From the NCBI GenBank assembly GCA_024138025.1, contig JAMXBD010000722.1, forward strand, positions 186,001 through 250,000: a DNA stretch of 64,000 nucleotides, read 5' to 3'. The stretch's first letter is position 1. Each line of letters opens with the position of its first letter. The DNA is from Combretum micranthum (lineage: Eukaryota > Streptophyta > Magnoliopsida > Myrtales > Combretaceae). Below the pieces are notes generated by a model. The model saw only the letters and a list, made by a program, of their open reading frames with translations, ran no database searches and was not told the DNA's origin. Shown here in pieces: positions 13,242-25,619 of this stretch. Both the position numbers and the translations under genes were made by a program.

Positions 13242-13751
13242 TTCAGGCCCACTCGTTGCCTAGCTATTATGCCTTCTTCCCACAAAGGTATAATAACAAG
13301 TGTAATGTGACTCAACATATGGTATGCATGGTCAATTCAGTTATAAGATCATGGCATATCATTTAAGCGAATTATAGATGATCATAGATATTTCAGACAC
13401 TTCAATTCTATGCTAAATCATACAAATATTTATAACAATTCCCATTTCGATATTCTTATCATTAATTCAATCAAGCAGAAATCACATACACATTTAAATT
13501 TTATCTTGTCCAAGTTCTAATGCCACTATTATTATAAGCACAATCAAGAGTATGTAATTTAAAGAAAGTGAACTCACTTGGCCATGGACACCGATCTCTA
13601 ATGGTAGCAATCCGGAAACAAGAATTCTCCCGATTCAAGGTCACCTAAATGAAAGAAATATCCAAATGATTATTTCATACCATATCTAATTCCAACTTAT
13701 TAAATAAAAACTCTTGAGTTCATAATTTTCGTGGTAGATGGAAATTCCAAC

Positions 13752-13780
13752 TTAAGATGGCCATAACTTGGTCATTTTAA
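13752..13780 (-). other. Conserved LTR hairpin, copy 3
   Basis: Arms TTAAGATG and CATTTTAA around the same loop and flanks as the other copies, with one changed pair. Confidence 0.5.
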
Positions 13781-15307
13781 CTCATAATTTTTGCAAATAA
13801 GCTATCGATTTATATTTACTTCGAAAGATCTATCTATTCACGATGTTATTCTTAAGTTATGAAAACCTTTAGGTCTTTGAAAGCTTGGATCAGATCTGGT
13901 CAGTAGCTAAAACTTGCATTTCTGAAATTGTTTTATGAAATTTACATTATTTCTACCAAGTAGATTATATGTGTATGCATTATCTATAAGTTATTATCAT
14001 GAATGACATGATATGAGCTATCTATATGTATTTCCTTAATGATTTTTGGTTAAAAAGAATTTTTGGAAAACTTTTACTTTGCAACAATGTCAAGAACACT
14101 TGTTTGAGAAAACTAGCTTTATCTCTTTGAAAATCATCTGTAATTTTACTAGGATGAAGCCTTGTTCACCTATATACCTAATACCTTAATTATCTTGATA
14201 AAAATCTTCATTTGAAAATTGGAAAGTAGATGTTTAAATATGGGTCTTGCCTACTGATGAAATTTACACAATTTTAGGAAATGAAAATATTGTTTGATCT
14301 ATGTTTGGAAATATTTCATTTGTTTTAGGTTTATACTTTGATGAAACCCGTTTATTCTTATCAAAATCAAGTATTTATTACATCTATTCCCCAATACCTC
14401 TATTTTTCCACTAAAATCCTCATTTTGGCATTTCGAAATAGGTGTTCAAATGTGAGTCATTTCTAGATCCGAATTTTGAAACTTGTTTTTGAGATTATTT
14501 CTTGTGTAAAACTGATTTAATCTTTCTAAAATTAAGTCCTAATCAAACCTACTCCTAAGGCTTCCATTTCTTTAATAAAACTCTTGTTTTAGGGTTGGAA
14601 AATATGTGTTTATTTAGCATTTCACCCTAGCTATGAATTTTAAGTTTTTTGTTGGTGTTGAAACATAGCTCTAACTAAACTTTTGTAATCCTTTTCTTGT
14701 TTTGAAAATTTCTCTTAGTAAAACTAAGCTCATCTTATAAAAATCACTCCTTTTTTATACCTATCACCTAAGCCCTTCATTTTACATGTAAGATCTTCAT
14801 TTTGGAGTTGGAAAATAGGTTTTCTAAATAGCTATTTCTCAAGATCCAATTTAAAAAATCACTTTTTGATAGAAACAAAATAGATCTTGAGTTTTGACAA
14901 CACCTTCATTAAGACTATCATATTGCAAATCTTTTATATATGTAAGACAAGTAACTATGGCATTTAAGTACTCTAACATAAAGATCTACTATATTGCTCA
15001 TGTCATGGATGCCAATGCAACATAAACAATATGTAGATGAGTTTAAAGAAAGAGTATTTGTAATCTATAAGATCAACATTTAGCAATAATATAGCAAAAT
15101 ATTAGTAAGATAACTTAAATATCAAGATCCACAACATTGTGATGGTAAGGATCTCATGCTTAAGTGTTTCCACATCCCTAGCATAAAGCTCATGGGGATT
15201 TTAGCGGAACCACACATGTATGATCTTACTATTACATGTTTTAGTATGATAGGTCAAGATCTATTATCTATTTAGATGTGTGGAGCAAGAAAACTTGAAG
15301 AAAAAAG

Positions 15308-15348
15308 TGTGTGTGTGTGTGTGTGTGTGTGTGGGGGGGGGGGGGGGG
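15308..15348. repeat. (GT)n followed by a long G run
   Basis: About 12 GT dinucleotides run into 16 consecutive guanines. The same place in the LTR at 9878-13241 has only a short GT run (about 12419-12431), so it expanded in this copy. Confidence 0.9.
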
Positions 15349-16119
15349 CGAGGAGGGGAAATAGAGGAGGCTCACGGCAAGAATAGGGAGAGAGAGGAAA
15401 GAAAAAATTTTCAAAAGAAATTAGGGTTTTGTATGAATAATTAATTAAAAAAATCAAACAAATGAGAGAGGGTACAAGGAAGGGGGCGCCGGTTTCATGT
15501 AAGGAGGAAAGGGAGAGATTTGAGTTTGTTTGTGTAATAAAATTCAATTTTAATAAGTAACTTTAAGTAATAAAATGTATTGGAAAGGTAAATTTGTAAG
15601 GAAATGACGTACATTTGTAAGAATAGGTTGTAAGAATATAAGAATAGGGTATGGGTGGTTGTACTTGGTGAATAGTGTGAAAGAAATCAAAAAGTTGATT
15701 AGACAATTAAATTACCGGTAGTAATGAAAATATGATAAAAATGTTATAACCGTAATTTTTATTATCCGAAGAATTATTATAATTATATTTTTGAATTCCT
15801 TATTAAATTTCAGTTCTAACGAGTCCCATATATTATTTTTCTATTTTCGAGTCCAAGGGACTGGTTTTCAAGAACAGATCTCGATCGAGTCCAAAACAAA
15901 CAAATTGCTATGTAGTCGGATCTTTTTAGGTTTTGATAGATTATTTAAGGGCTATATTATGGAGTTAACTCATTTCTATTGTTTTAGGGTTTCGTTCTTG
16001 GGATTACTGGACTTAGGGTTTCCAGATCCATCTAATCCTAGAGTATTCTTTTAGGGTTTTGGTTCCCGGCTTCAATTTCCGAAACCGAATTCAGATTGCT
16101 ACGTGAATGAGGGCTTACA

Positions 16120-17774
16120 ATAGTTACATGTAGGGGAACTAAGTACTAGATTAATATCATAAGTGATTCTTATAATAACTATGTCATTGAATCCTTAGAG
16201 CTGAAATCACAGTGAATTTCAACATGAGGAACATTATAATTTGACATATCAAATGTTATTTTAACTGAATAATTATAAAGGTTGTGATTGATAGTACTCT
16301 CAATTTTGATTTAATATAGCGAAACGTGATTGAAGATAACTAGATCCCCTATGAGGAGCTGGAAAAGAGGACTAACTCACAAGAAGGGACCTTATATATT
16401 GCAAAGCTTGATCTGCTTTCCTATACTATTTTGTTTCCACATTTATTTTGTTTGCTCTATTTAAATTTATCTCATGCCATTAGCATTGTAAAATTAAGAG
16501 GGACTTAATTGGAAAAAAAAATCAATTCACCAAACTATGCCTTAAGTTCTTCAAAGCTAGTAAAGTTATGGCCTTACGACGCCACGGATAGTTATCATCC
16601 TCAAAGTCTTCACCCATCTTCTAGAATAAAATCATGGGGTTTTCCTTTAGAAAAGAATGCACATGAAACTTTGAGAACAAAAATTCGTTGAAGTCCTTAT
16701 TTGTAGACAAGAAGCATAAGGTAAAAGGTAGATGATTTCAACCATAAAAATCTGCCTCTTTAATGCATCAATTGATGAACTTCAAGAAATAATATGATTC
16801 TATCCTCAAATCAATTGCCAAAAAACTTTACATGCATTAAAACTAATATTGTATGAATTAATGCTTTTATCCAAAGTTGATGCATGTCGCGGTTTGTAGA
16901 GAACCTTGACTAAACAAGCATAATTACAAAAGAGAAAACTTTAGATGACCAAATGTGGGTCTTGATCGTGTTTAAAGTGCCCTTTCATCTTGCCCATAGC
17001 AACTCGAGAAAATCATGCCATGCTTTGTCAATGATCCCTCTAATCAAGTACTAGCCTAATGTCAATAAGCTCCCATGGATTGCCTAACGAGTGATACCCT
17101 ACTAGCATGACATTGAATAGGTCGGCCATTGCTTTGAACTCTTTTTGACTTACGCTCAAAGGGAAAAGGTGAAAAATGCTGATGGATACTTTTCATTAAA
17201 GGCCTCATAGACCCAATTTGACCTCATAACCATATGGGTCGATATCTTAACTAAAGTCCATTGATTCCTTGAAACTTAAATAGGGAGATTACTTGATCAA
17301 GCCTTTTAACTAACATAAAGGAAAAGAGCTTCAACTATCTTAAAGTGGAATGTATCCTTTAACAAAACCTTAAATAATTAGAAGGCACTTACTTAAAAGT
17401 GGGTTGAAAAACCTTCCCTGATAAACAAAGGGAAGATTTTTATCTTAGTGTGGTTTACCTTTCTAATAAAGGGATAAAGCTACGTTATATAAGTTAGGCC
17501 TAACCAACTAAGGGACCTAAAATATACTAGGTAGATTTCACTTAAAATAAGTAGATATGGTGATATTGGATTTCTTTGGCTTAGTCCCCTAGAGTTTCAT
17601 ATTGCTAGGTAATTTCCCCATGTCACCATAGAAAGAGATGTTTTCAAGATGCAAAAATTGATTTGTTTCATCTAAACATCTGGGAAACTGATGAGCTTTG
17701 TTGCCATTATGATAAAGTCCCATTCCATTCAATCATATGCATTTTCTAAATCTGTTTTCCATTCTATCCTTCCT
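16120..17774 (-). pseudogene. L1-type LINE, 3' part (second half of ORF2), decayed
   Basis: The minus-strand translation of this stretch, in broken frames, looks like the later part of an L1 reverse transcriptase. A segment near 17030-17170 reads like the region after the FADDL active-site block of plant L1 proteins (a KALADLFN-like stretch followed by YHS.G), though the catalytic Asp pair is not preserved. Its position right across the solo LTR from the clear RT sequence at 21136-21540 supports one LINE cut in two. No poly(A) is visible at the left end, so that end seems lost. This is inference from weak similarity. Confidence 0.35.
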
Positions 17775-19052
17775 TGTCATGCCCCGGAGGTACTCTAAAC
17801 GTGGCAGTCCACCTCACATAATATTAAAGCGAATGAATAACAACCTTAGTCATGCATGAGCATCGATATCACGTGCAAGGTGTGCTTCCAAGATAGTAGG
17901 AGACTCAAAGGGGTATTACGTTTAAGTAGATAATAAAAGCATGCAAGAACTTATAAAGGTAAACATGTAATAATCATTAAGATAAAATTCTTACAACTTC
18001 TTAGGGGCATTACCCCATACTTAAAGTCTTGCTCAAACTAAGACAACTTCAAAATTTACATGAATATAACATAAGCCTACTATATAGATTTTTCTTAAAA
18101 GTCTACATCCAAAACTAAATATATAAACTTCTTCCAAAAACTCTTAATAGCTTTGGCTCATACCTGACAAAAGAGGCTCCTTAGTGCCAACCACAAGTAA
18201 TCAAACTGTAACAAAAAGCTATAGTGGTATAAGTAAAACTAGCTTAGTGAGATATCTCCCATCTTCAAAACATTTCCATAAAATATACAAGTATTTTAGA
18301 CAATCATATGGGAATGCATCAATCACATGAGCAAGCAAAAATACACACGATTAACCGAAAACCATGTGTAGCATGGATTTTACACCCTCCATATCAAGGG
18401 TTGGGTGATTATCGACCCATACGACCATCAATAGTTGCAGACTTACTGGCTTCTACTTACCCTGAAAAATTTTCGGCTTCTACTTGCCATATAGACTTTC
18501 CAGCTCCTACTAACCCATGTAGACTTTTCGGCTCCTACTAGCCACCACTATGACTCCTTATTTCCCAACACGAAGAATAGTAGTGAAAGATAAATGTGAC
18601 TCATAATATGTTATGCATGAATCCTTTCTAATATTGGTTTATTCAATTATCGTCGAATTCAAGTTAAAGGTGACCAAACAATATTCATCATACCATTGCA
18701 AGGAAATATAAGTTATTCATCAATTCCTCTTTCGATATACTTAGTTTTTATTCAACAACCACATCATTCAATCATGAATCCATGTCACACAACATTTATT
18801 CATATATCTTTTTCCTTACTTTCTAGTGCTAATACTTACAAGCATAATCAAGGAAACATAATTAGTAAGGGATTAACTCATTTCATGATGATCACTCCTA
18901 GTCGAAATAATCTTCCGGGAAGGCGATATTGATTCCTTCTTCACCTAAACAAGATAAAATACCCAAAATGAGTCTTTCATAGAATTTCTATTTTGAAGAT
19001 TCTAAATCTATCTTCAATTTGAGGTAAAATCGGATTTGTAGGAAGTTTTAAC

Positions 19053-19081
19053 TTAAAATGGCCATAACTCACTCATTTTAA
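19053..19081 (-). other. Conserved LTR hairpin, copy 4
   Basis: Arms TTAAAATG and CATTTTAA are perfect complements. Confidence 0.6.
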
Positions 19082-20448
19082 CTCGGAATTTCGCATATCA
19101 TATGTCATTTTCTACCTACTTAGAAAGATCTATTCGTTTCTAAGGTTATTTTACTAAAAAAAATTATTTGGGTCTCGGATTAGAAGGGTACATATTTAAT
19201 ATGAAAATTCCTTTCTTGAAAAATAATATTTTCTAATCCTTCCTTTACTAAGGCTTTGTTTAAGTAAAACTTAAATATGTATATTTTTTAAAAGAATTCT
19301 TTATGTATATAAATAGACTCATAATTTATGCATGAAGCTATTAGTGTTGTCTTATTTAATTTATTTTCTTAAAATAACCTTTCCTAGTGTTTTGGAAATT
19401 TATATTTGTTAGACTTTACTTTATGTGGGTGAAGTAACTTATAAATTTTGGATGATCAAATCTGATATACTATTTTGATTCTTTAGTTTATCAAAAGTGA
19501 GTTGAAAATAAAGTTTGGTCTTTTGAGGTTATCTACAAAAATTTATTTATAGGAATTGAAAAATAGAGTTTTCAAAAGTTTTCTTTAGTAGTACTTGATG
19601 AGTTTATTCTTTGAAAATTGATTTTCCTCGTAAATTGATTTTCTTGAAAACTTATTTAGCTTTTGGTTTAGAAAGTTGATAAAATAGTACTAAATTATTA
19701 TCTATATATCAAAACTTCTTTTGTAATTTGAAAAGGAGATATCTTTAGACTTGAAAGAAATTTCATTTATTAATAGTTTGAAATTTCATGATGAGTTTTA
19801 CATAAACTTTCAAAAGAGATTTATTTGAAAATATTTTTCTAAATTAAAAGATTCATTTCTTATTTGGACAACAACTTATTAGCCATGCATGAATATGATC
19901 ATGTAGTTTATAAAAGCTAAAAAAAATATCATAAGATAAGGTAGTAAGGAACATAAAAAATAAATAAGCATAATAATAATTGTCAAGTATTAGGAGCCTT
20001 AGCTTTTTAAGGCTTCCTAGGACTAAGAATAGACTAGTCCCAAAAGAAAAAGAAAATTATTTTGACTTGATGAGGACAAGTCTGAAACTAGAAAGACTAG
20101 TCTTAAAATAACTTAAAAGTAAATAAATTGCAATAACAAATGAGCTTATATGCTCTAAAAGATATATAACTATATAGATATATTTAGTTAGATAAACATG
20201 AGACAACATAAAGGAGGAATCGATTCATGAACAAAAACAAAGTATGAACATATTATTGCTTTCCTAACCTCCATACGTTTAGAAAACACACATTATGTTC
20301 GTACTAAGCAAATGAACACATAGAAAGCTTAGACTATTACCTATAGAGGGAGAAGAATCTAGAGAAAATTTGAGAGAGCTTTTGGAGAGATTTTGAAAGA
20401 GTGTTTGTAATGTATGAAAAGTGTGAAGGAAATGGAAGGAAGAAGGGG

Positions 20449-20458
20449 TATTTATAGG
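20449..20458 (-). promoter_or_regulatory. LTR TATA box
   Basis: CCTATAAATA on the minus strand, about 680 bases from the sense start of the solo LTR and followed by a CT-rich leader on that strand. Confidence 0.5.
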
Positions 20459-21135
20459 AAAATATGGAGGGTAATTTGTGTTAATTAATTAAAGAAAAAT
20501 AAACAATTTATGTGTTGTATGAGGGAGGCCAGCGCAAATATGAGTGAAAGAGAGAGAGAAAAAATTATTATTTTTTTTTGTATTTTTGTTAATGAAAAGT
20601 AAGATATGAGAGATGTGAAGTTGTATTGAAATGAAAATTGTAAAAAAATAGAGTATGGTTGTAAGAAAAAGTAGAGATAGATAAATAGTGTAAATTAGTA
20701 ATAAATAGTAAAATGTAAAGTAGATATGATAATTAAAGTACCGGTCGTAAGAAAATACCGTATAATTCCGATATATGATATTTTAGTTACCGAAAAATTA
20801 TAAAACTGATATTTTTGAAAACATTATATCTTTACGAGTCTAAAGGTATACTTTGGAGCATTTTTACCATTATGAGCCCTGGGACACGTTTTTTGAAAAT
20901 TGTATCCGATCGGGCTCAAAATGAATTGCGGTTTAACTAATCTGATATTTTTAAGCTTTCTCATGTTATTATGAACTATTCTACATACTACTCTCTCACT
21001 TACTTAGGGTTATGAACACGGGATTGCCGGACTTGAACAATTGCGTGTAATTAGGGTTTTGTTGACTTTAAGATTTCGGTTGACATTTTAATTAGGATTC
21101 AAGCTTAATCGATCGTAAAACTTTGGGGGTTTACA

Positions 21136-24100
21136 TTCCATTTTTTCAATTTTTACTGACACACTGTATTGGTATTTCTTATAGTAAAACTACATTGTCT
21201 ACTACTCCTCTGTAAGGGATAAAACTTAATTAGGCTATGTTGATTAGGCCATCATGGTATGGTCTAAATTTGAATAGGATCTTTATTGTAATTTGTACAC
21301 AATTGTGTAAAGGCTAACTAGCCTAAAATCTTTAAGCTTCATGTGTCTAACTTCTTTGGAATCAACAAAAGGAAGGTGTTCTTCAATTGTAAGTGGATTG
21401 CTGGTTGAACAAAGCATTCATGCACTGTCTTTACTATAGTATCCTCCACAATGTCCCAACAATGATGATAAAAACAAAAGTGTAATCCGTTAATGCTAAG
21501 CGATTTTTTGCCTCCTATGCTTTTTACTTTGTCATACTACATTTCTAGATGGTAGTATTGATAAAGAATGCTTATTTCGTCAGTTAGTTGTGATCTTCCA
21601 ATTTGTAATAATTAGGACTTAACTAAGAAAATTACTTTCTCAATTTGGAAAATTTTCTATAATACTATGAGGGATACTGTCAATATCCTAATGTAAGCTC
21701 TTCCATTCACCCATGGTATTCTTCAACTCGAGGATTCATGATTATGATCTCCTTGTTGTTGCACTTGCATAGAAAAATTTATTATTCCTTTTTCCATGTA
21801 TCATGCAATCAACTTTATCTTTGCATCCCATAGTATTTCCTCATTTCATAATACTTGCTTCAATTCTTCATTTGAAAAGTTTAGTTCATTTAACACCTTT
21901 GGTGTACAATTGCAATGTACCTGGTGTTTTTGTTTTACTAATCTTCTCAATTAGGAGTTATTTTCATTTATAAATAGATCCAATACTTCCAAGTTTCATA
22001 TCTTCATTTATTACCTAAATTCATCTAGTTGATTAAAAATGGAAAAGGTTGCACTTGGCTACTTACCTTTAACAAAATTCTTCAATCTTAGATGGTTAAA
22101 CCACATCTCTTGAGATTGGAATTGTCAAAAATTTCTTCTACCAATATTAACACTTGAAGAGGCGTTTAATAGGCTTGGTATGTCACATGATTCATTATTA
22201 CAAAGGTAAAAATGTTTGGTTTCTTAAAGAATCTACAACTAGGTATTATTCACCCATGCTCATTCGATTCTTGTTTTAATTAGATATGATATTTCCTTGC
22301 TCTCTTTAGTCTATCTATATGGGATTCCTACAAAACCAATATCAATAATAATGCATCGGGTCATACACTGCTAGTATAAGCTCTCTTTGTGTTGATTCAC
22401 TAATCTTCTTCCCTATTTCTCTTGGTTTTTAAAGCTTCATTAAAGTCCCTCAAGATTGCTTAAGCCCCATCAATCAACTCAGCAGCCTTCTTTAAATTTT
22501 TTTCATTGTATCTTTCTATTAACAAACCTACGACTAGCATATATAATAAACTTAAACCAAGAAAGATTAGGACATTGTACCTTCATATGTAAATGGAATT
22601 CTTGGTGATTAGAAAAGAGCATTTGGATGTCCACATCTTGAGGGTTCCATATGACCTGGATATCGTCATTCATCCCCATTACTTTCATAAAAGTGAATCT
22701 ATCATATTTCATATGATGTTTTACTCTCTTAGAATTTGTAAGAGAAAGTCAAGTTTCAATATTGTCATCAAATTGGTTTATGTAACCTTTTACCTCCTTT
22801 AATGTGTCTATGTTAACTAGCTATTGCTCCTCTCACATTTCATGTAAGAATTTTGAATGGAATATTTTAATCACTTCATTCTCTTAACCTATCATATTAG
22901 CATTCATCATCGAGATCAAAACCCTTACCCATGCTTTTTTTGCATCAATTAGGTGTCTCATTCTCAAAATGTCCATTTAGAACTTATTAGCCCTATGTTC
23001 AACTATTAGCAACACTAGCAATATCTTTGTCCCACTAAATAACCAGGGTATCATCTTGCCCTCTGCTATTTTGCATTACTTGGATGATAGGTAAATTGAG
23101 GGGTACATATCTTTTTAGCAATTCATTTGTTGCTAATAATTTGCACATCTATATCCACTGGTTAAACACTTACTATAGTGACAATGTCTGGTTTCAGGCC
23201 TCTATAATTGTAACTCCCCTTCCTTGATGGTGTTTAATGGGTGACTGTTGGATAACACAAGTTCCCTTCCTTTTGGAAACATGTCTAAGTGTAATACTAT
23301 TGGTATTTGATTCTTTTTTGCACAAGTTAGATATGATGATGATGTATTTCCATTAGTTGCACTAACACGTCTAGTAAGTGTATGATGGAATAAAGTAACC
23401 AAGTTACTCATCAGGGTGTTCTTTAGTGGTGTTGGAAACATGGGCGAAGAATTTTCAGTTAGAGGATCAAATGATGTTTACCATAGCATTGTGCTTGATG
23501 CTTTATTACAATCAATAGCTTGTCTTTCCACGTTCCTTTGATGTGTTTTTTTATTGCATTGAATATGAAATTAAGGGAAACTTTTAGGTTCTGATTCTCC
23601 TTATTATTCTTTGATTGGACTTCTTTCACATTTGGTGGACTCTTGTGTGTCACATCAGTTTTAGTTTTCATTGCAAATCCATCAATTTCCATTCCCTTTT
23701 GGTTTCCCTCATTATTGTTGGCCACGTTTGGTTATGTTGGGTTTATGTTAAAAGTCCTATTTCCCTCAATTTTTGTACTCCTTCTATTTTGTCTCCCAAC
23801 TTTGGTCATCTAGTCTCCACATTCATTAGTCCATATATTCTCCATACTTTCACCCCCTTTCTTATTTTGTTGTTTTTTGGTTCATTTGATCTTCATTATG
23901 GTTTCCGCTGCCATTTAGATTGACTCATGTTTCCATAATATTGAAACCACGAGTGTTAGTATGCCCAATACAACCATACATTTTGCATAAAGAGGGGAGA
24001 TCCTTGTATTGCATTGTGTATTTTAAGTCACTGTAACAATTGAATGAACAGGTGGTTCATCAAATCTAACCTTGATGCATAAATGAGCAAAATGTTATCT

Positions 24101-24750
24101 TTCGAATCATGCTTTAAAAGCATTAAATCAAAGTATAGTTCCCAGTGCCTTCCATTTTTCCAAAGCTTCTTGACAATAATATTCCATTGGTAAATCATTA
24201 ATCCTAGTCCATATTAAAATTGACTCAAATCCATTTGATGACGAATTGAAATTAGGAGACGACTATTGATAGCTAAGAAATGCCAATTAAGGAAGTATGG
24301 CCATCTCTGATAACCATTTGGCTTTTATTTTCCGATTGGAAAGAAACAAAGTGAAATCCTTTTCCAACACTGATTATATGAAATAAGCAGTGTTTCTCCA
24401 TACGTATGGTACTTTTGCATGTATTACCTTGTAACCGGGGCTTGTCCCTTTGAGCTTGACAATGAGGGTGTTTGATTAGTTCTCTCTCATTTCTTTTTTC
24501 TCTTTGATCAAAAACTTGATTCACCGAATACATCTACCTTCCTCCAGAATATCAGTCACTCCTTCCTCCATTTGTTCGCACGGATTTTCAAATGTCCCAA
24601 TCATCTTATTTGAGTCCTTTTGTAGGAAGAAAGCTGTTTCATAAGCCCTCGAATATTAGCCATTACCTTGTCTTTATACGACTTCTTCAGTTGATCATTC
24701 ATCTTTGACATTGATCATTCAATTCCTCAGCCTCCATCAAATTCTTCATT
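21136..24750 (-). pseudogene. L1-type LINE, ORF1 and first part of ORF2, decayed
   Basis: Read on the minus strand it gives, in order, three plant L1 signatures. At about 24245-24040 is an ORF1 segment of the DUF4283 type (WTRINDLPMEYY, then HFAHLCIKVRFDEP). It is followed at about 23985-23940 by a damaged zinc knuckle (C..YGC.GH). At about 22712-22400 is an AP-endonuclease-like block (VIWNPQDVDIQ, IIYASRRFV, then the DFN triplet at 22447-22439). At about 21540-21260 is the start of the reverse transcriptase (CWDIVEDTI, then a LIPK block). All frames carry stops and shifts. The RT is cut by the solo LTR at 21135. The ORF1 start is not fixed. Confidence 0.6.
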
Positions 24751-25619
24751 GCCATCGGATAATCCTATATTTAGTTCTTTTCGTCTTCGAAATAGATCAT
24801 TATTCTAATTATTGGAACATGCTATTTGTAATCATATGTGATTAATCTACTATTAATTTAGTTACTAATGCTACCTTGTGTCTATAATCATTAAGATATT
24901 ATATGTATGAGTCAAATTATGACGCTCATTGGATTCAAATCATCTTGATATTTTTGAATCTTCCCAAAGCATATTTATGCAGTTTTAACATTATTGTCAA
25001 ATTTTATAATTAGAGGAACTATTTGAAAAGAGTTTTAAAGATTATTGTGGAGCTGATGTTAACAACATTTCCAATCTGTATTCTTTTAACATATTGATAT
25101 GTATTTATACTAACTTTATTGCCAATTTTATAACTTTTCTAATGCATACTCACTAATCTATTTTCAGTAAATATTATATAATTCAGTTATAAAATTAGTT
25201 CAGAATAAGTTCCTCAGTATAACATGTTAGTAAAATCCTAACTTTTTAATAGAATAAGTTGGTTACAAACATTTTTGTATGTTGTGAAAATAATAATTTT
25301 TCATCTAGAACCTCAAATTAATCTAACATCAAGTTTTACCTAAATTAGTATATTAATTACAAATAGCGCAAGCCTTGCATTCAAAGTAGTTAACTCCAAA
25401 ATGCCCTTCTTCCCTGAATCTTCGATTAGAAAATTGAATCAATTTTTTCATCAAGAATTAAACTTTACTTTTCTAATTAATTCTTATTATCAATTTCTAT
25501 AAGGACAATTAATTGCCAAAATAATTTAACTTCACCTTCTTGCAATATAATGTCAACATTTTTAAAATTCACAATTTTAATGATGGTTATAAATAATTCT
25601 ACTGATCCTTAACAAAAAA
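24751..25619. other. Unassigned AT-rich sequence
   Basis: I see nothing recognisable: no domain, no long frame and no clear repeat boundary. It may hold the 5' end of the LINE. Confidence 0.4.

Larger units (their letters stand above)
13242..16119 (-). mobile_element. 5'-truncated (in + reading) Ty3/gypsy LTR, antisense
   Basis: The match to related LTRs starts in mid-LTR, at an AATGTGACTCA...GGTATGCATG block (13295-13329), and runs through the hairpin at 13752-13780 and a GT/G repeat. It ends GGGCTTACA at 16119. The sequence left of 13242 belongs to a different LTR, so the first part is lost or was displaced by that insertion. No coding sequence is seen; open frames here are translations of purine-rich or GT-rich repeats. 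Confidence 0.6.
17775..21135 (-). mobile_element. Solo Ty3/gypsy LTR, 3.36 kb
   Basis: It begins TGTCATGCCCCGGAGG and ends GGGGGTTTACA, the family termini. Flanking pentamers are TTCCT (17770-17774) and TTCCA (21136-21140), four of five bases identical, as expected for an aged 5-bp target duplication. Inside are the ACTAGCTTAGTGAG block (18239-18252), the hairpin (19053-19081), a TATA box (20449-20458, minus) and a purine-rich stretch. No PBS or coding region follows either end, so this is a recombination product. It lies inside a LINE. Confidence 0.85.

Noticed and set aside
23615..23923. 102-codon + strand frame
   Set aside because: It is antisense to LINE ORF1/ORF2 and low in complexity, without recognisable motifs.
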